A stretch of 64,000 nt of DNA from Archilochus colubris (taxonomy: Eukaryota; Chordata; Aves; Apodiformes; Trochilidae). The stretch is taken from the NCBI GenBank assembly GCA_023079485.1, contig CM041083.1, forward strand, positions 109,719,554-109,783,553, read 5' to 3'. Of this stretch, positions 50,101 to 62,100 are shown in pieces (the first letter of the stretch is position 1; the number at the start of each line of letters is the position of its first letter). Below the pieces are notes generated by a model. That model was given only the letters and a program-made list of their open reading frames with translations. It searched no databases and was not told the DNA's origin. A program made the translations under genes and the position numbers.

Positions 50101-53100
50101 GTTAATCTAAACTCTTACAAGTAAGAGTTATTTAGCTGAACAGCACTATGCAGTTTAATCTTTCTGTTTCAGTCAGCACACAAAATATAACTTCTCAAGT
50201 CTTAAGCCAATGTGGCTTTCACTTCTCTTCAGAAATAGATTTAACATTGCAACTTTCTTTTTAAAGGTAGCAAACTAAAACATAAGAATCTTTGACCTTT
50301 TCTAGTACTCTTGATTGCTTCAACTTTTTTTTTCCATTTTTAAGGCATTTACTGGAATTCTTTACATGCTTCTTTTTATAGTGCTTATTATGTGTTCATC
50401 TCTGTAGATAATTTCAGATTAAAAATATGCTGACCCTTGAAAACTGGGTGTGATTGTCAGCACCTGACTTATATTTTCCTCTTAAAACTGCACATAAAAA
50501 TGCGTACTTTTATAAATATTTAGACATTTGAACACCCTCAATTTACTGATTTTTCAGCTCCTATCCATTATATTTTAATCAGGGCTATTGGGATATCTGC
50601 TTATGGATTCAGACATGGTGACTATTTTTGGCATATGAACTGCAGATTAGTTATGATTATGCCACTTATTGCATTGTAGATGCCTTACTGAAGTAACTTA
50701 GGTTTGATGTAGAACTAGTGCTATTGCTTTCCAAGTATCACTTTTAAGTGTTTCTAAAATGGACAACAGGTGATATTTACTAGTATTAAAAAAAATTCCC
50801 AAATACCTAACTATATGTTTAATTTTATTTTAAGAGGGAAAAGATGATGTTTCAAAAAGCTGTGTAAGCATTTTCTTCCTACATGGATGTTCATGGTTTT
50901 TTTAGCCTGGTTGCCCTTAATTTAAGTCTATACAAGTTTGTAATTGAGCTGCCTAGCAATCACTTTGGTGCAACTGCTAGATTAATTTTTCTTTCAACTG
51001 CAGGGCCACAGGTTGTTGGGGATTTGTTCCTTGAAGTTATTAGAGCCTTTTATTCCTACTGCAAAGATGCACTTGGTTGTGATCTCAAACTTAGCTACAA
51101 TCAAAGTGGAAACATACTTGCGAGGTATAACTACAACTTTTCAACTAAGAACTGAAATGGTATAATTTATATTAAACTAGCTTAATGAATTAATCAATTT
51201 GAAGGTTTGGTTTTTAACAAAATGAGCTATACAGACGATAAGGTTTTTCTGATCTCACTTTCTCCCCACACATTTGATTTCTCTTTGATTAGCAAATAAG
51301 AAAATTAGCACACTGCATATAATTGGGGTTGATAAAATCCAGTTACATTGGCTAAGAATCATTCTGGTGATAAAGCCTTTTGACATTCAAAATTGAAGGT
51401 TTGATTTCTTTCATCTGGAAGAAGGATGCTCAAACTAACTATTCCAGAGTGACTTAGTCCTTGATTTAAAATACTCAATGTCTTTTAGGTTTTGGACAAA
51501 GAGAGTGTTGGGTGGGACTTCAGAGTGCATCAGTTAATACTGTGATGTGCATGCTCTTAGAATCTTCACTGACATCTTCTCTTTTTTTTCCTGTTTTTTT
51601 TTCCTTTCACACAGTGCAATCAAAGAGAACAAAAATGCTTCAGAAATTGTCAAAACAGTCAATTTGCTGATCACATCCTTAAGCACGGATTTTCTTTGGG
51701 TTTACATGACCAAATGTTTCGAAGATTATTTCAGGTGTTTATGTTGTCAAATAATAGTGTTTCTCTTAAAATTGCCATTTAAGAGCTATCTGTGTAAGAT
51801 TATAAAGTTTACGGAAGCTTTTAAATTCTGAAAGGTACATCATACATGTTAGAATTAGACAGGTAAGTTGCTTCCTAATATAATTCAAGAATGCAAACTG
51901 GTAAGTAATTAGACAGAAACCAGCAACTTGAGAACAGAAGAAATTACTTTCAAAGTGGTAGCTGAAGGAAGAAAATGTTTTGTAGGAGAGGTGGGGAGGA
52001 CTGTTTTGGAAGAACAAGTGTCTTAAAGAAAAACTATTTTTTTATCTCTAAAGATAAAGATAAGATAAAGATAAGAGAATATTATACTTTAAGTAGCAAA
52101 ATTGCATAATGAGATTCAATCTGAAAATTAGAAACACTTTAGTATCTCGTATGCAAGCTACAGTTCAGGTGTTTTTGACAGAATGTTTTATCCTGCTGTT
52201 TTAGAAGTTCCCTTTTGCTTTGCTGCAGAAAGTCTGGCTGTTCAGTATTTTCATTCTGTTTTTAATTAAGCTTTTTGATTTTAACAAGAATTTTGATGGG
52301 AAAAAAAGCTTACATAATAACATTTCTCTCAATCCAGAAGTAAATCTGCACAGATGAGATATCCTCTTGAAAATATTAGCACTCCTCCTACAATTTCAGA
52401 GCTCTGCACGCTACTGGTATTTCTTCTTGATGTGATTCCTTTGGTAAGGCAACCTGAATTTACCTGCTTTGAAGTTTTATGAAAATATTCATATTGTGGT
52501 TACCTAAATGAAACTGACATAGGCTGATTGACATTTGTGTATAGTATACTTTTATGTGCTGATTTATACATGGCTGCCCATGCTGTTGCCTAGCAATATA
52601 AACATAGTTTGCATTTTAATATATGGTGATTCTATCAAAAGAATGAAAAAATCTACCTTTTGCTTTTTGGGTATATAATTTCCCAGGACTTTTTTGTCTC
52701 TTAGTAGCTGGCTGACTGTCATAAGATTTTTAGGGTATGATTCAGTGTACACCATTTGTGAACTGACTTTATCAATCATTGATCTATTATACTAGGCAGC
52801 TAAATAATAAATTATACCTATTTTAAACAATGCTTATTTGTTTTAGGAACTCTACTCTGAAGTGCAAACCCAGTATCTTCCCCAGATGCTCAGTTACATG
52901 GTGCAGTCTCTCCTGGAAAATATGGAAGTATTAGGTTTACCAGAACTCACTCATGCCTTAAAGACCTGTTTTAAGGTGCTTAGCAAAGTGCAAATGCCTC
53001 CTTCCTATTTGGACATTGAGACAGGAAGTGGGAGTGGGGTAAGTGTTTTTTAGCTATTCATAGATGTTTAAAATTGTTGCTGACATAATTTATTTTAAAA

Positions 53101-56100
53101 TGCTTCTTCTAATCTAAACCTAGATGATAACTGCAGCAATAAAGATATCTGAAATTTACCCTCTTTGGCCTTTCTAGAACTAACTGATGCCTTGTTGTTC
53201 TTATTGGCTATTTTGTTCTGACTTGTTTGAATTATTTGTGATAGTGAAGGAACATAGTCTTGTCTGAAACTGGGGCTATAATCCTACTTCCTGCAAAGAA
53301 TGGGATCTTAATGGTTTTGGAAAGCACTCAGCATCATGCAGTTGCTAAAGATTTGAGTTGCCAAATCAAGCCCAGCTCTACAGCTGGTTAAGTCTCAACG
53401 CATTCAATTATTATTTTAGTTTAATACAATGGGGTATTATTTGTGTGCAAGAGACCGTGATAGGGAATGAAGAATAGATGGCATAAAACAGACACACAAG
53501 CACAGCCTGCCAAAGTTTTGCAGTAGAGCAATTACAGCATTGGACTAGAAGTAATCCAATACATGTAATACTGTTCTAGTGGTGAATTGATTTTATGGAA
53601 ATGTTTCAGTTTGCTAAGTATGTGTATCTATGCATCTGTTGGTATTTGATGAGTCAAGGTGTGAGGATTATGCAATGAACACCTAATTTAACACATTTAG
53701 GTGTTAAATGCAGTTGAATCGAACTGCTTACAAATAACTATGTCTCATGGTTTTGTAAAATTAATCTGTACCTGGAACTGTAAAAACAAGGGTGTTCTTT
53801 TTCTGTCATCGCTGTTCCCTAGTGCTTGCCACAATTCTATATAGTTTAAAATTCTCTATGCTGTGCCACATTAACCAGGCTGACATTCCTTTTTTAGAGC
53901 CCAGTGAAACAGGAAGATGTGGACATAACCTTGGAGACTAAGTCTGTGCTGCAGGAGGAGGATGAGACTCCATTCCCTCCTCTGAAGTCAGAAGACAGTG
54001 GCATTGGTCTAAGTGCTTCCTCCCCAGAACTCTCTCAGCACTTGGGGGTGCCAGCTGTGATCCTTGAGAGAGATGATGTCTGGAAGAAAGGGGGAAGCAT
54101 TCAGAAGACTTTGTATTGCATGCAAGAGCTGGTTGCCAAATTTTCCAGTAAATACATTTTTGGGGTCCAGTTTCAAGAAACTAGTAACGAAAGTATCTCA
54201 GTAATTAATCTGAGTGGAAGAGAGAAAAAAGAGAATGGCTACAGATTACCTGAAAGCACTAGCAAGAAAAAGAGCCCATGGGATGCAAAGCAAATCACTG
54301 TACCTCAGTTTAAACAAATGCTTTCAGACTTGTTCTCAGTTCGAGGGTCACCATTCAAGAACAAGGGTTCTAATCCTCTTCCTTCTGACCACAACTCTGG
54401 TAATAAGAAGGAAAAGGAGGAAGAAGAGTGGGACTTAGAACAAGCAATGCTTATCTTGGGACCCCTTAGAGGTGACTGCAGGGAAGCTTTTGCTGCAGCT
54501 TGTCACCTTTTGTTGGATTGTACCACATTCCCAGTCTATCTTTCGGAGGAGGAGATGGAAGAGTTGTATCTCTCGCTGTGTCAGGTTCCTGGTAAGAAAT
54601 GATTCTTTTACTGGGTAACTTGAGCAAATAGCAGGATGAGCTTGGGTATTTGCAAGATATGTAACCAGGGACAGTAGTAATTTTGATAAGACTTAAGACA
54701 AGTTGCACCTTAGTGAAAGACTTAACCAAATCAGCATGTTTTGTGTCCTGCAGCTGAGGGGCAATTTTTACCAAGCTTTTTAAAATCACATTCTTTTGAA
54801 AGCTTTTACTACAAAAGTTGTAGGTGAGGGGATGAAAAGACCTTCTGACCCGTAGAGTGTTGTAGCATAGTTCAGGATTTTCAGGAAATCCATCCCTTTC
54901 CCCCTGTGTGTCTCAACCCCCAGAAAAACCAAAAAAACAAAGAAAGGATGTTTTAGAGGAAGATGGGTATAGATGGGATGCTGAAGCTTTAAACCATAAA
55001 AGAAGACAAAACAACTCTTTCTCTAACTCGCACAGTTCAAAGTAGTCCAAGGTAATGAGCTAACATATAAGAACAAACTTGTATGATAGTTTAGTAGTGA
55101 ATGGAGAGATGGGAAACTTGAAAATTGGGATTCCCTTCCTCACCTCACTACAAATTTCTTCTGTCTTCCTCAGAAAAGTGATGATATGCCCATTATTTAC
55201 ATGGGTGAGCTGTCTGCTTGACTTAGACACTTTTGCATTGTAGCCAGACAAACCTCTCTTAGGGAACAGCACTTCAAGGTCCAACCAGGTGTTCCAGCAG
55301 AGACTCACGAGCAATGCTCTAAGCCTATGGCGCTCAGAGTTAACTAGCCCAGATCAGTGCTGTTGCTCCAAGAGCAACTGACCTCTCTGCTGACTTGCTC
55401 AGGACTGAGCTGAGCCTGTGACTTAGGTCTCACCTCTTATTGGCCCCCTAATCCTGCTCATGCCCGGTGGGGGCCCACCCTAATTAGGCACATGTGGGCT
55501 TAACACAAGCTCATGCCACTCCCTGGGAATTAGTGGCATCTGGTTGCCTCATTTCACTACAGCATATTTGCAAATCCTTAGGCAGCTTGCTTTCATAACT
55601 GTGTTTCTTTGGAATTTCGTACTAGTATTATAGCAGTTTATTTTAAAAATTCTTCTCAACTGCACATCCTGGAAAATACAGTAAGGGTTAAGGCCAAAAG
55701 GACCTCTGATAATTAAGGTCTTGGTTCAGTGTGATACAGAAGTTGTCTGATGTGGAGGAAGAAGATCAATCATTTTGTAGAAGTAGTAAAGCAGTTAAAA
55801 CATTTGAATTTTAAGTCAGAGTTGTGAACTCATACACATACAGACTGTCTCCTGTAAATCCTTAATAAAAAACTGTCTATGATTATTCCCTCGGGAGAGA
55901 AAAAGATTACTTTACTTGATGTTAGCCATATCAGTTCATTTAGTGCTTCATGGTTTCTGAAATGGTACACCTCAATGCTACCTGAAGGAGCATCCTTGAA
56001 TCAGCAGACCTCTGGTGTTGTTTTTAACAGTGGTAGCTGGAAAACAGCAGCTGTAAGGCTGTTTGCAAAAAAAACATAAACTTGAAAGCAGAATTCCACT

Positions 56101-59100
56101 AGCTACTAGTTTACTGGGGTCCTGCAAGAGCTTTCTGTTGTGACAAATAAGGAAAAGATTATAACTTGCTTTGAAGGAAGTCCCTTTTGAAGTAAGGGAC
56201 TTGATGACAGCACAACAGTTAGATTTGGTCACTCATTTTAGTCTCTTGGTCCTATGACCTCTATTGAAGAATTCTTGGAAATATGACTATAACCTTGAGA
56301 TCATGAAAAAAACTTTTTTCTCACTTATCTTTGAGAAGGTTGTGATGGCAGCTTCCCCCTGTGGCTGAAGTCCTTAATGACAATCTGCTGTTGTGTGAAT
56401 GACTGCTACGTTCAGAACGTGTCCATCTTCACACTGCTGGAGGTGATCAACCATTCCCAGTCGCTGGCACTTGTAATAGAAGACAGAATGAAGAGGTACA
56501 AAGTGTCTGGCCACAACCCCTTCTTTGGAAAGCTACAGATGGTCACTCTTCCTCCCATTGCTCCTGGAATTCTAAAGATCATCTCGGAGAAAACAGATTT
56601 CTACCAGGTGTCAATTTTTCCCTTTTACTCTCTTTTTTTCTCTTTCAGCTACATTGAACCTCTAAGGATCGAGTGTGAAAGCAAATGTTATTTGCATGGA
56701 TGTTTAGGCCATCATGTTTGTGTTACAAGTACACACTGCCATTTTTTGCTTCCACAAGCATTTGAAAGCAACTGCATTCTTCTTTGTGTGTTTCCCAAAA
56801 GCAACAGGTTATTTTCAAATTTCTCTAAATTGGTTTTGTGCCCAGATTCTTAAGGGGTAGGTATAGCTGATAGCTGACTTAAAAGGTTTAGTTTCATTAG
56901 CTCCAAAGTTACACTTTAGAGCACCTGCATGCCAATCTTTAAGTTTTCAGATAACAGAAAATGTTAGTGGGTGAATAATAATGAAAACATTCCATCCTCC
57001 TTGTTTTTAGTACATATGTATTTCAAGGATGCTTTCTTTCTCCTGGCAATTTACTAGTAGTCATGTTGGTATAAGAAATAATTCCAATATCTTTTTCTTA
57101 ATTACTGTGTTTCCAATTGCTATGCCTGACATTTATCCAATCTGTCAAGTTTTGACCTAGAAAACAGAAGCAGAAATGCTTTTTTATATTAACTGCTGAT
57201 ACATGTACATTTAAATCACCTGTTCTACTGGGGTAGGAAAGTTGCATTCCTTTAGATCTGACTGAATTACCTGAAGTCTTACTCTTTGCTAAACTAAGAT
57301 GATTTGGAAATCCCTTTTGGTAATCAAGGACATTTATGCAATGTAAAGCTTTTAAGTCATGAAAGAAATGGCTATTATTATTAATTTTTGTTATTTTCTG
57401 TAGAGAGTAGCCTGTGTTCTCTGGAATCAGCTAAACAAAGAGACACGAGAGCATCATATTGCCTGTGTGGAACTGTTCTACAGGCTGCACTGCTTGGCAC
57501 CATCAGCAAATATCTGTGAAGATATTATCTGCCACGCACTTTTGGATCGTGATAAAGTAAGTCCTGTGTTCACTTAAGCCCCTTTATCACTGCAGAGTTC
57601 TCCAGTGTTGCCTAGACTGCCTCTAGTTCTCCACCCCACGTCTTCATTCCTATAGTCCCTTTGTTTTCCAAGAGTCCAAAAGACTCTGTCCACACCTTCA
57701 GAGTTCTCAGGGACTATTATTATCATGTCAGTATTGCTCAACTTAATCCCTGGATACAGGCTCAATCAGTCAGTGCTGAAGCATTCTTAGTTGCAGTCCA
57801 AATCATGTAGTATATAAAGACTTGAAGTTTTTGACAGTATTTACAAACTGACTCAGGTCCACCAGTTACTCTAAAATAGTTGTATTTTGTGTTGATTTTG
57901 TAAACTAATATTCCAAGCAAAGACTTTTATTATACTTGCAAGTGTATGTCTACATAATGTTTAACCTATGTCCACCCTAGTATTTAATTTTCATGATCAG
58001 TAAGCTGTATTTTAAGTGACTCAGTTCTTAAATATTTTGCTTAACTAGTTAAATGACAAAATAATTCTTTAATATCTTACAGTATATTTGTGAGAAGTGC
58101 CACACGCAGTAAAACTTAAAACAACCATCTTCAGTTTTCAGTATTTTCATATCTTTGCTCTTGCAATTTTGAAACCTAAAAGTCTGGAAACCTTTTAAAA
58201 GCTCTCAAACAAAACTACTAGTAATAAGTACTACCCTAATATGCCAGTGTCGTCCTTTTTGTCATCTAACTTCTAAAGCTCCCTAACACAAAACCAAGAC
58301 TAAAATGTTTATACACAGGAGTCCTGGTATACATTTTTGTTGTATTGGTATGTATTTTTTTTTCCTCCTACAAACACTGTGGCTGTTAAATTTTGGTTGT
58401 GTAGCATTTTGTTGTCATCTACTGCAAAAGAGAAAAGTGTTCTGAAATTCCATGAGAAGAATTAGCAGTCACAGAACACAGTCACACATAGCACAACAGA
58501 ACACAGTAACTGTTGTTCTGCTAGAGGTTTAAAAATCACTAAAACTTTACTTGGAGATAAATGCTGAAAAAAATATGTATCTCTTTTCTTTGCAAAGGGA
58601 ACAAGACTGGAAGCACTGTTCAGATTCTCTGTCATGTGGCATCTGACCAGAGAGATCCAAGGCAGCAGAGTGACTTCTCACAATCGGTCCTTTGATAGGT
58701 ATTATTTATTACCATTGGCTTGAACTTAAATTTATATATTTAACTGTATCATGCTTTGTTCTTCTTTCTGACATGGGAAAAGGAAAATCTTTCTTGCACT
58801 ATTACCTTTGTAAATCACTCTGTGTGCACCATGCACTTTCTTGTGTGGAAGAAGCTTTTGTAAAAGTAGAAAGGTCATCATTTCTGAAGAGTAGCTTGCA
58901 GACAAGTTTCTGCATAGAAAACAATTTCTTATCTTGGAGTGGATTAGATTTTTTTCCAAAGAATATAAAGCCAGCTACTTATAGAAAAGAAAATAAAAGC
59001 TTATTTTATCATCACCTTTGTATAAAATAAGACAAAGCATTGAAAGTCTTTCTAAATAAAAACGTGAAAGAACTTTAAAATATGCTGCTTTTCTAGAATG

Positions 59101-62100
59101 TGAGTGTATGTATGGCCTCACTTCTACAAACACGTGGACTTGAGCTGAACTGGAAAATGTGCATGATCAAGTTATTGTTAGCTTGAGCCATCAGCTGATG
59201 CTTACTTGAACATGCACTATGTCTGTTCCCTGCCACTATTTTGTTGTTTGCATTGGTTTTTTTTTTTTTTTTTTTTAAGGTATTTCAATTGTGCTTCTTT
59301 GTTCTGATTTCTCCACTCAGGTCTCTGTTTGTGGTTCTGGACAGTCTCAACTGTTCAGATGGTGCAATTGGTGCTGCAGCACAGGGCTGGCTGATCCGTG
59401 CTCTTTCACTTAATGATGTTGCACGGATTCTTGAACCAGTCCTGCTGCTGCTGCTTCACCCAAAGACACAGCGCACGTCCATCCACTACATCAAACAGAA
59501 AAATTCAGCAGGTAAAACTGTTCTTGGACTGAAATTGTAAGTGCTAAAATAGCATACTCCTGAACACCAGCTGAAGGTCATGTCTAAAGTATATTGACAT
59601 CCCGTTGAGACAGAGTTGTCTTGTATCAGCTCCATAGGTTCTTCCTCATCTAAGTACTTCTAGTGATGCCTAAAACAAGGTTCAAGAGTAAGTCATGCTA
59701 CTTAAAGGCCTAATGATAGTTTCTGTTATGGTGGCTGCACCAATAGTGTTGGTTGGAATTTGTCCCTGCTTTGCTCAGGGATCTTGTCCCACACTTTTCA
59801 TTGCCATTCCCAGTTGATCCACACTGCATGTGTGTTCACTGTTCACAGGATCCTTTCTCGAGCAAAACTAGGTCTGCAACTAACTGAAATCCAGGAGCAG
59901 TTTGGTGACTGTGTCAGTCCAGGAACTGTACCAGTAGGCATGATGGACAAGCAGTACTTTCTCTGCCCAGTCTTGCCCAGCACACCATGCAGCCTCATAC
60001 CAGGTTTCTTTATTCAGCATCATGTTAAAATAATCAGACAGGTTATGAGGAACATCTTACTCTTGCTTCTAGGGCACATCACAGAAAAAAAAAAAAAAAA
60101 TCTGCTAAGATGTAAAATTTCCAATGAGTTCATCAAAAGATCCATCTTTATTCAAGAGGAGAGCTGAGCCCTTGTGGCCTAAGTCTTGAAGCGTCCCAGA
60201 GATAGGATATAGAAGCAAAGAGAAATGTTTTGATTTAAAGATGACCTCCAGCCACTAAATTTAGGAATGTGGCAGGATGTCTTTGCCTTGACAAATTACA
60301 TTTGATAGGTGGAAGGCACCCATTTTAAGACCCGTAATGAGAACTGCTGTGAACCACATATGATCTGTGTGTCAAATGTGGAACAGAGTGTGACACAGAT
60401 CTGTGAGGAAAGCTGAGGCAAGTATGGAGCCGGAGTTCACTCCAAGCACAGAGTCCTGTGAAGTCTGGTGGTCTGTTCAGATTTGGGGTTGCTGGGAGTC
60501 GTGTGGATATGAGACACTCCACTCTGTTTGGCCCAAGAAGCCAAGGTTGTTTCCTGGAGCAGAGCAGGAAGACAGTGGAGAAGTGTCCAGTAGTTTTGCA
60601 TACAGAAAAGTCTGTGTCACTTGTGTGTCTCATTACTGTTAACCTCGCTGTTGTCTTGCCTAATTGTTTTTCTCTCTTGATTGGCAAATAGTCAGATGGC
60701 AGACATTTATAGCATCCAAAGAGGCCTTCTTATTAGATATACAATCTATATACAATACATACATAGAGCTATATGTATGTATACATATAGCTATATATAT
60801 ATAAAACATAGAGCTAATATCTTACTTTCTTGATCCACAGCACATAGTCAAGGAAAACATTAGTTCTTAAAAACAGACATTAATTTAAAAAATAACATCT
60901 AAAGAAATTCCTCTGCTGCTACCCTTCTTATTCCCTACTGATCTTGACAAATCTTTTATGCTCAGGAAGCATAAAAAAATTTGCATCTAGACAGTCACAG
61001 CATAAGAGAAACAGCATGTGCATTATGTTTTGATTGGTATGCTTACAATATATTAGGACTGATCTACCACTTTAAAGCAAAGATAATTCTTGCCTTAACC
61101 CATTCTGTTTTAGCTCTAGTCATTACAGTTAACAGTAGACTAGACCAGAGTAGCCTTTTAACTTTTTCTTTTATCTGATATAAAACATATTGTATGAAAT
61201 GGATAATAATACACTCTTTTTGAAAAATGAAAAAAATTTTTTTTTCCCAGAAGATATGCATTATTGGCTTTGCAAGAAAAAGACCTCTTTGAAAGAGTCT
61301 GGCATCTCTGAGAGCAATTCTGAGGAAAACCTTCCGTTGAGCCAGTTCACTACTGTGGATAGAGAAGCAATTTGGGCAGAAGTGGAAAAAGATCCAGAGA
61401 AGCTGGAGTTAAAAACTGAACAATCTGAATACGATGGCTTTTGTAGTGCAGTAGCATCACATGAAGCAGATGGTGACCAAGATAACAGTGAGCACACAGA
61501 ATCAGCAGACACCAGCACAGGCCATGACAGTGAAAATACATCTTCTTTTTCTCCTTCTCTGGAGCTGCAAGAAGTGAGCAATGGGGCCAGTGACAGTGCT
61601 GCAACTGATGGCAGAGAGACCACAAACCACATGAGTTCTCTCAACACGTTCCTTCCTGAAAGCTCCAAATCCACTCTAGTGCTAAACCTCGTGCGTGCTG
61701 ACTCTGAGAGGACTCAAGCATCAGAGTCGCTGTCGAGTGACGAAGAGGTGGACTTAGAGCTCCAGGAAATTACTCATTCTAAGTTGCTTAAGCAGCAGAA
61801 GGAAAAACAGGAGATGATTGAGGCTCTCTTCAAACACATGCTGTTGTATTTGCAGCCTTATGATTCTAAGAGGGTGTTGTATGCTTTTTCTATTCTGGAG
61901 GCAGTGCTCAAAACAAACCCTAAAGAATTTATTGAAGCTGTGGCTAGTACAAGCATGGATACCAGCTCCACAGCACATTTGAACCTTATTTACAATCTTT
62001 TAGCTCGCCATCAGGAAGCTCTTGTGGGGCAGAGTTTTTATGGCAAGCTTCAGACTCAGTCCCCAACCATGTGTCCCCATTCTCTTCTAATAGAATTGCT

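Noticed and set aside
59760..60167. 135-residue frame in a DOP1B intron
   Set aside because: No known domain, it ends in a poly-A/Lys run, and conserved DOP1B exons 17 and 18 join in phase without it.
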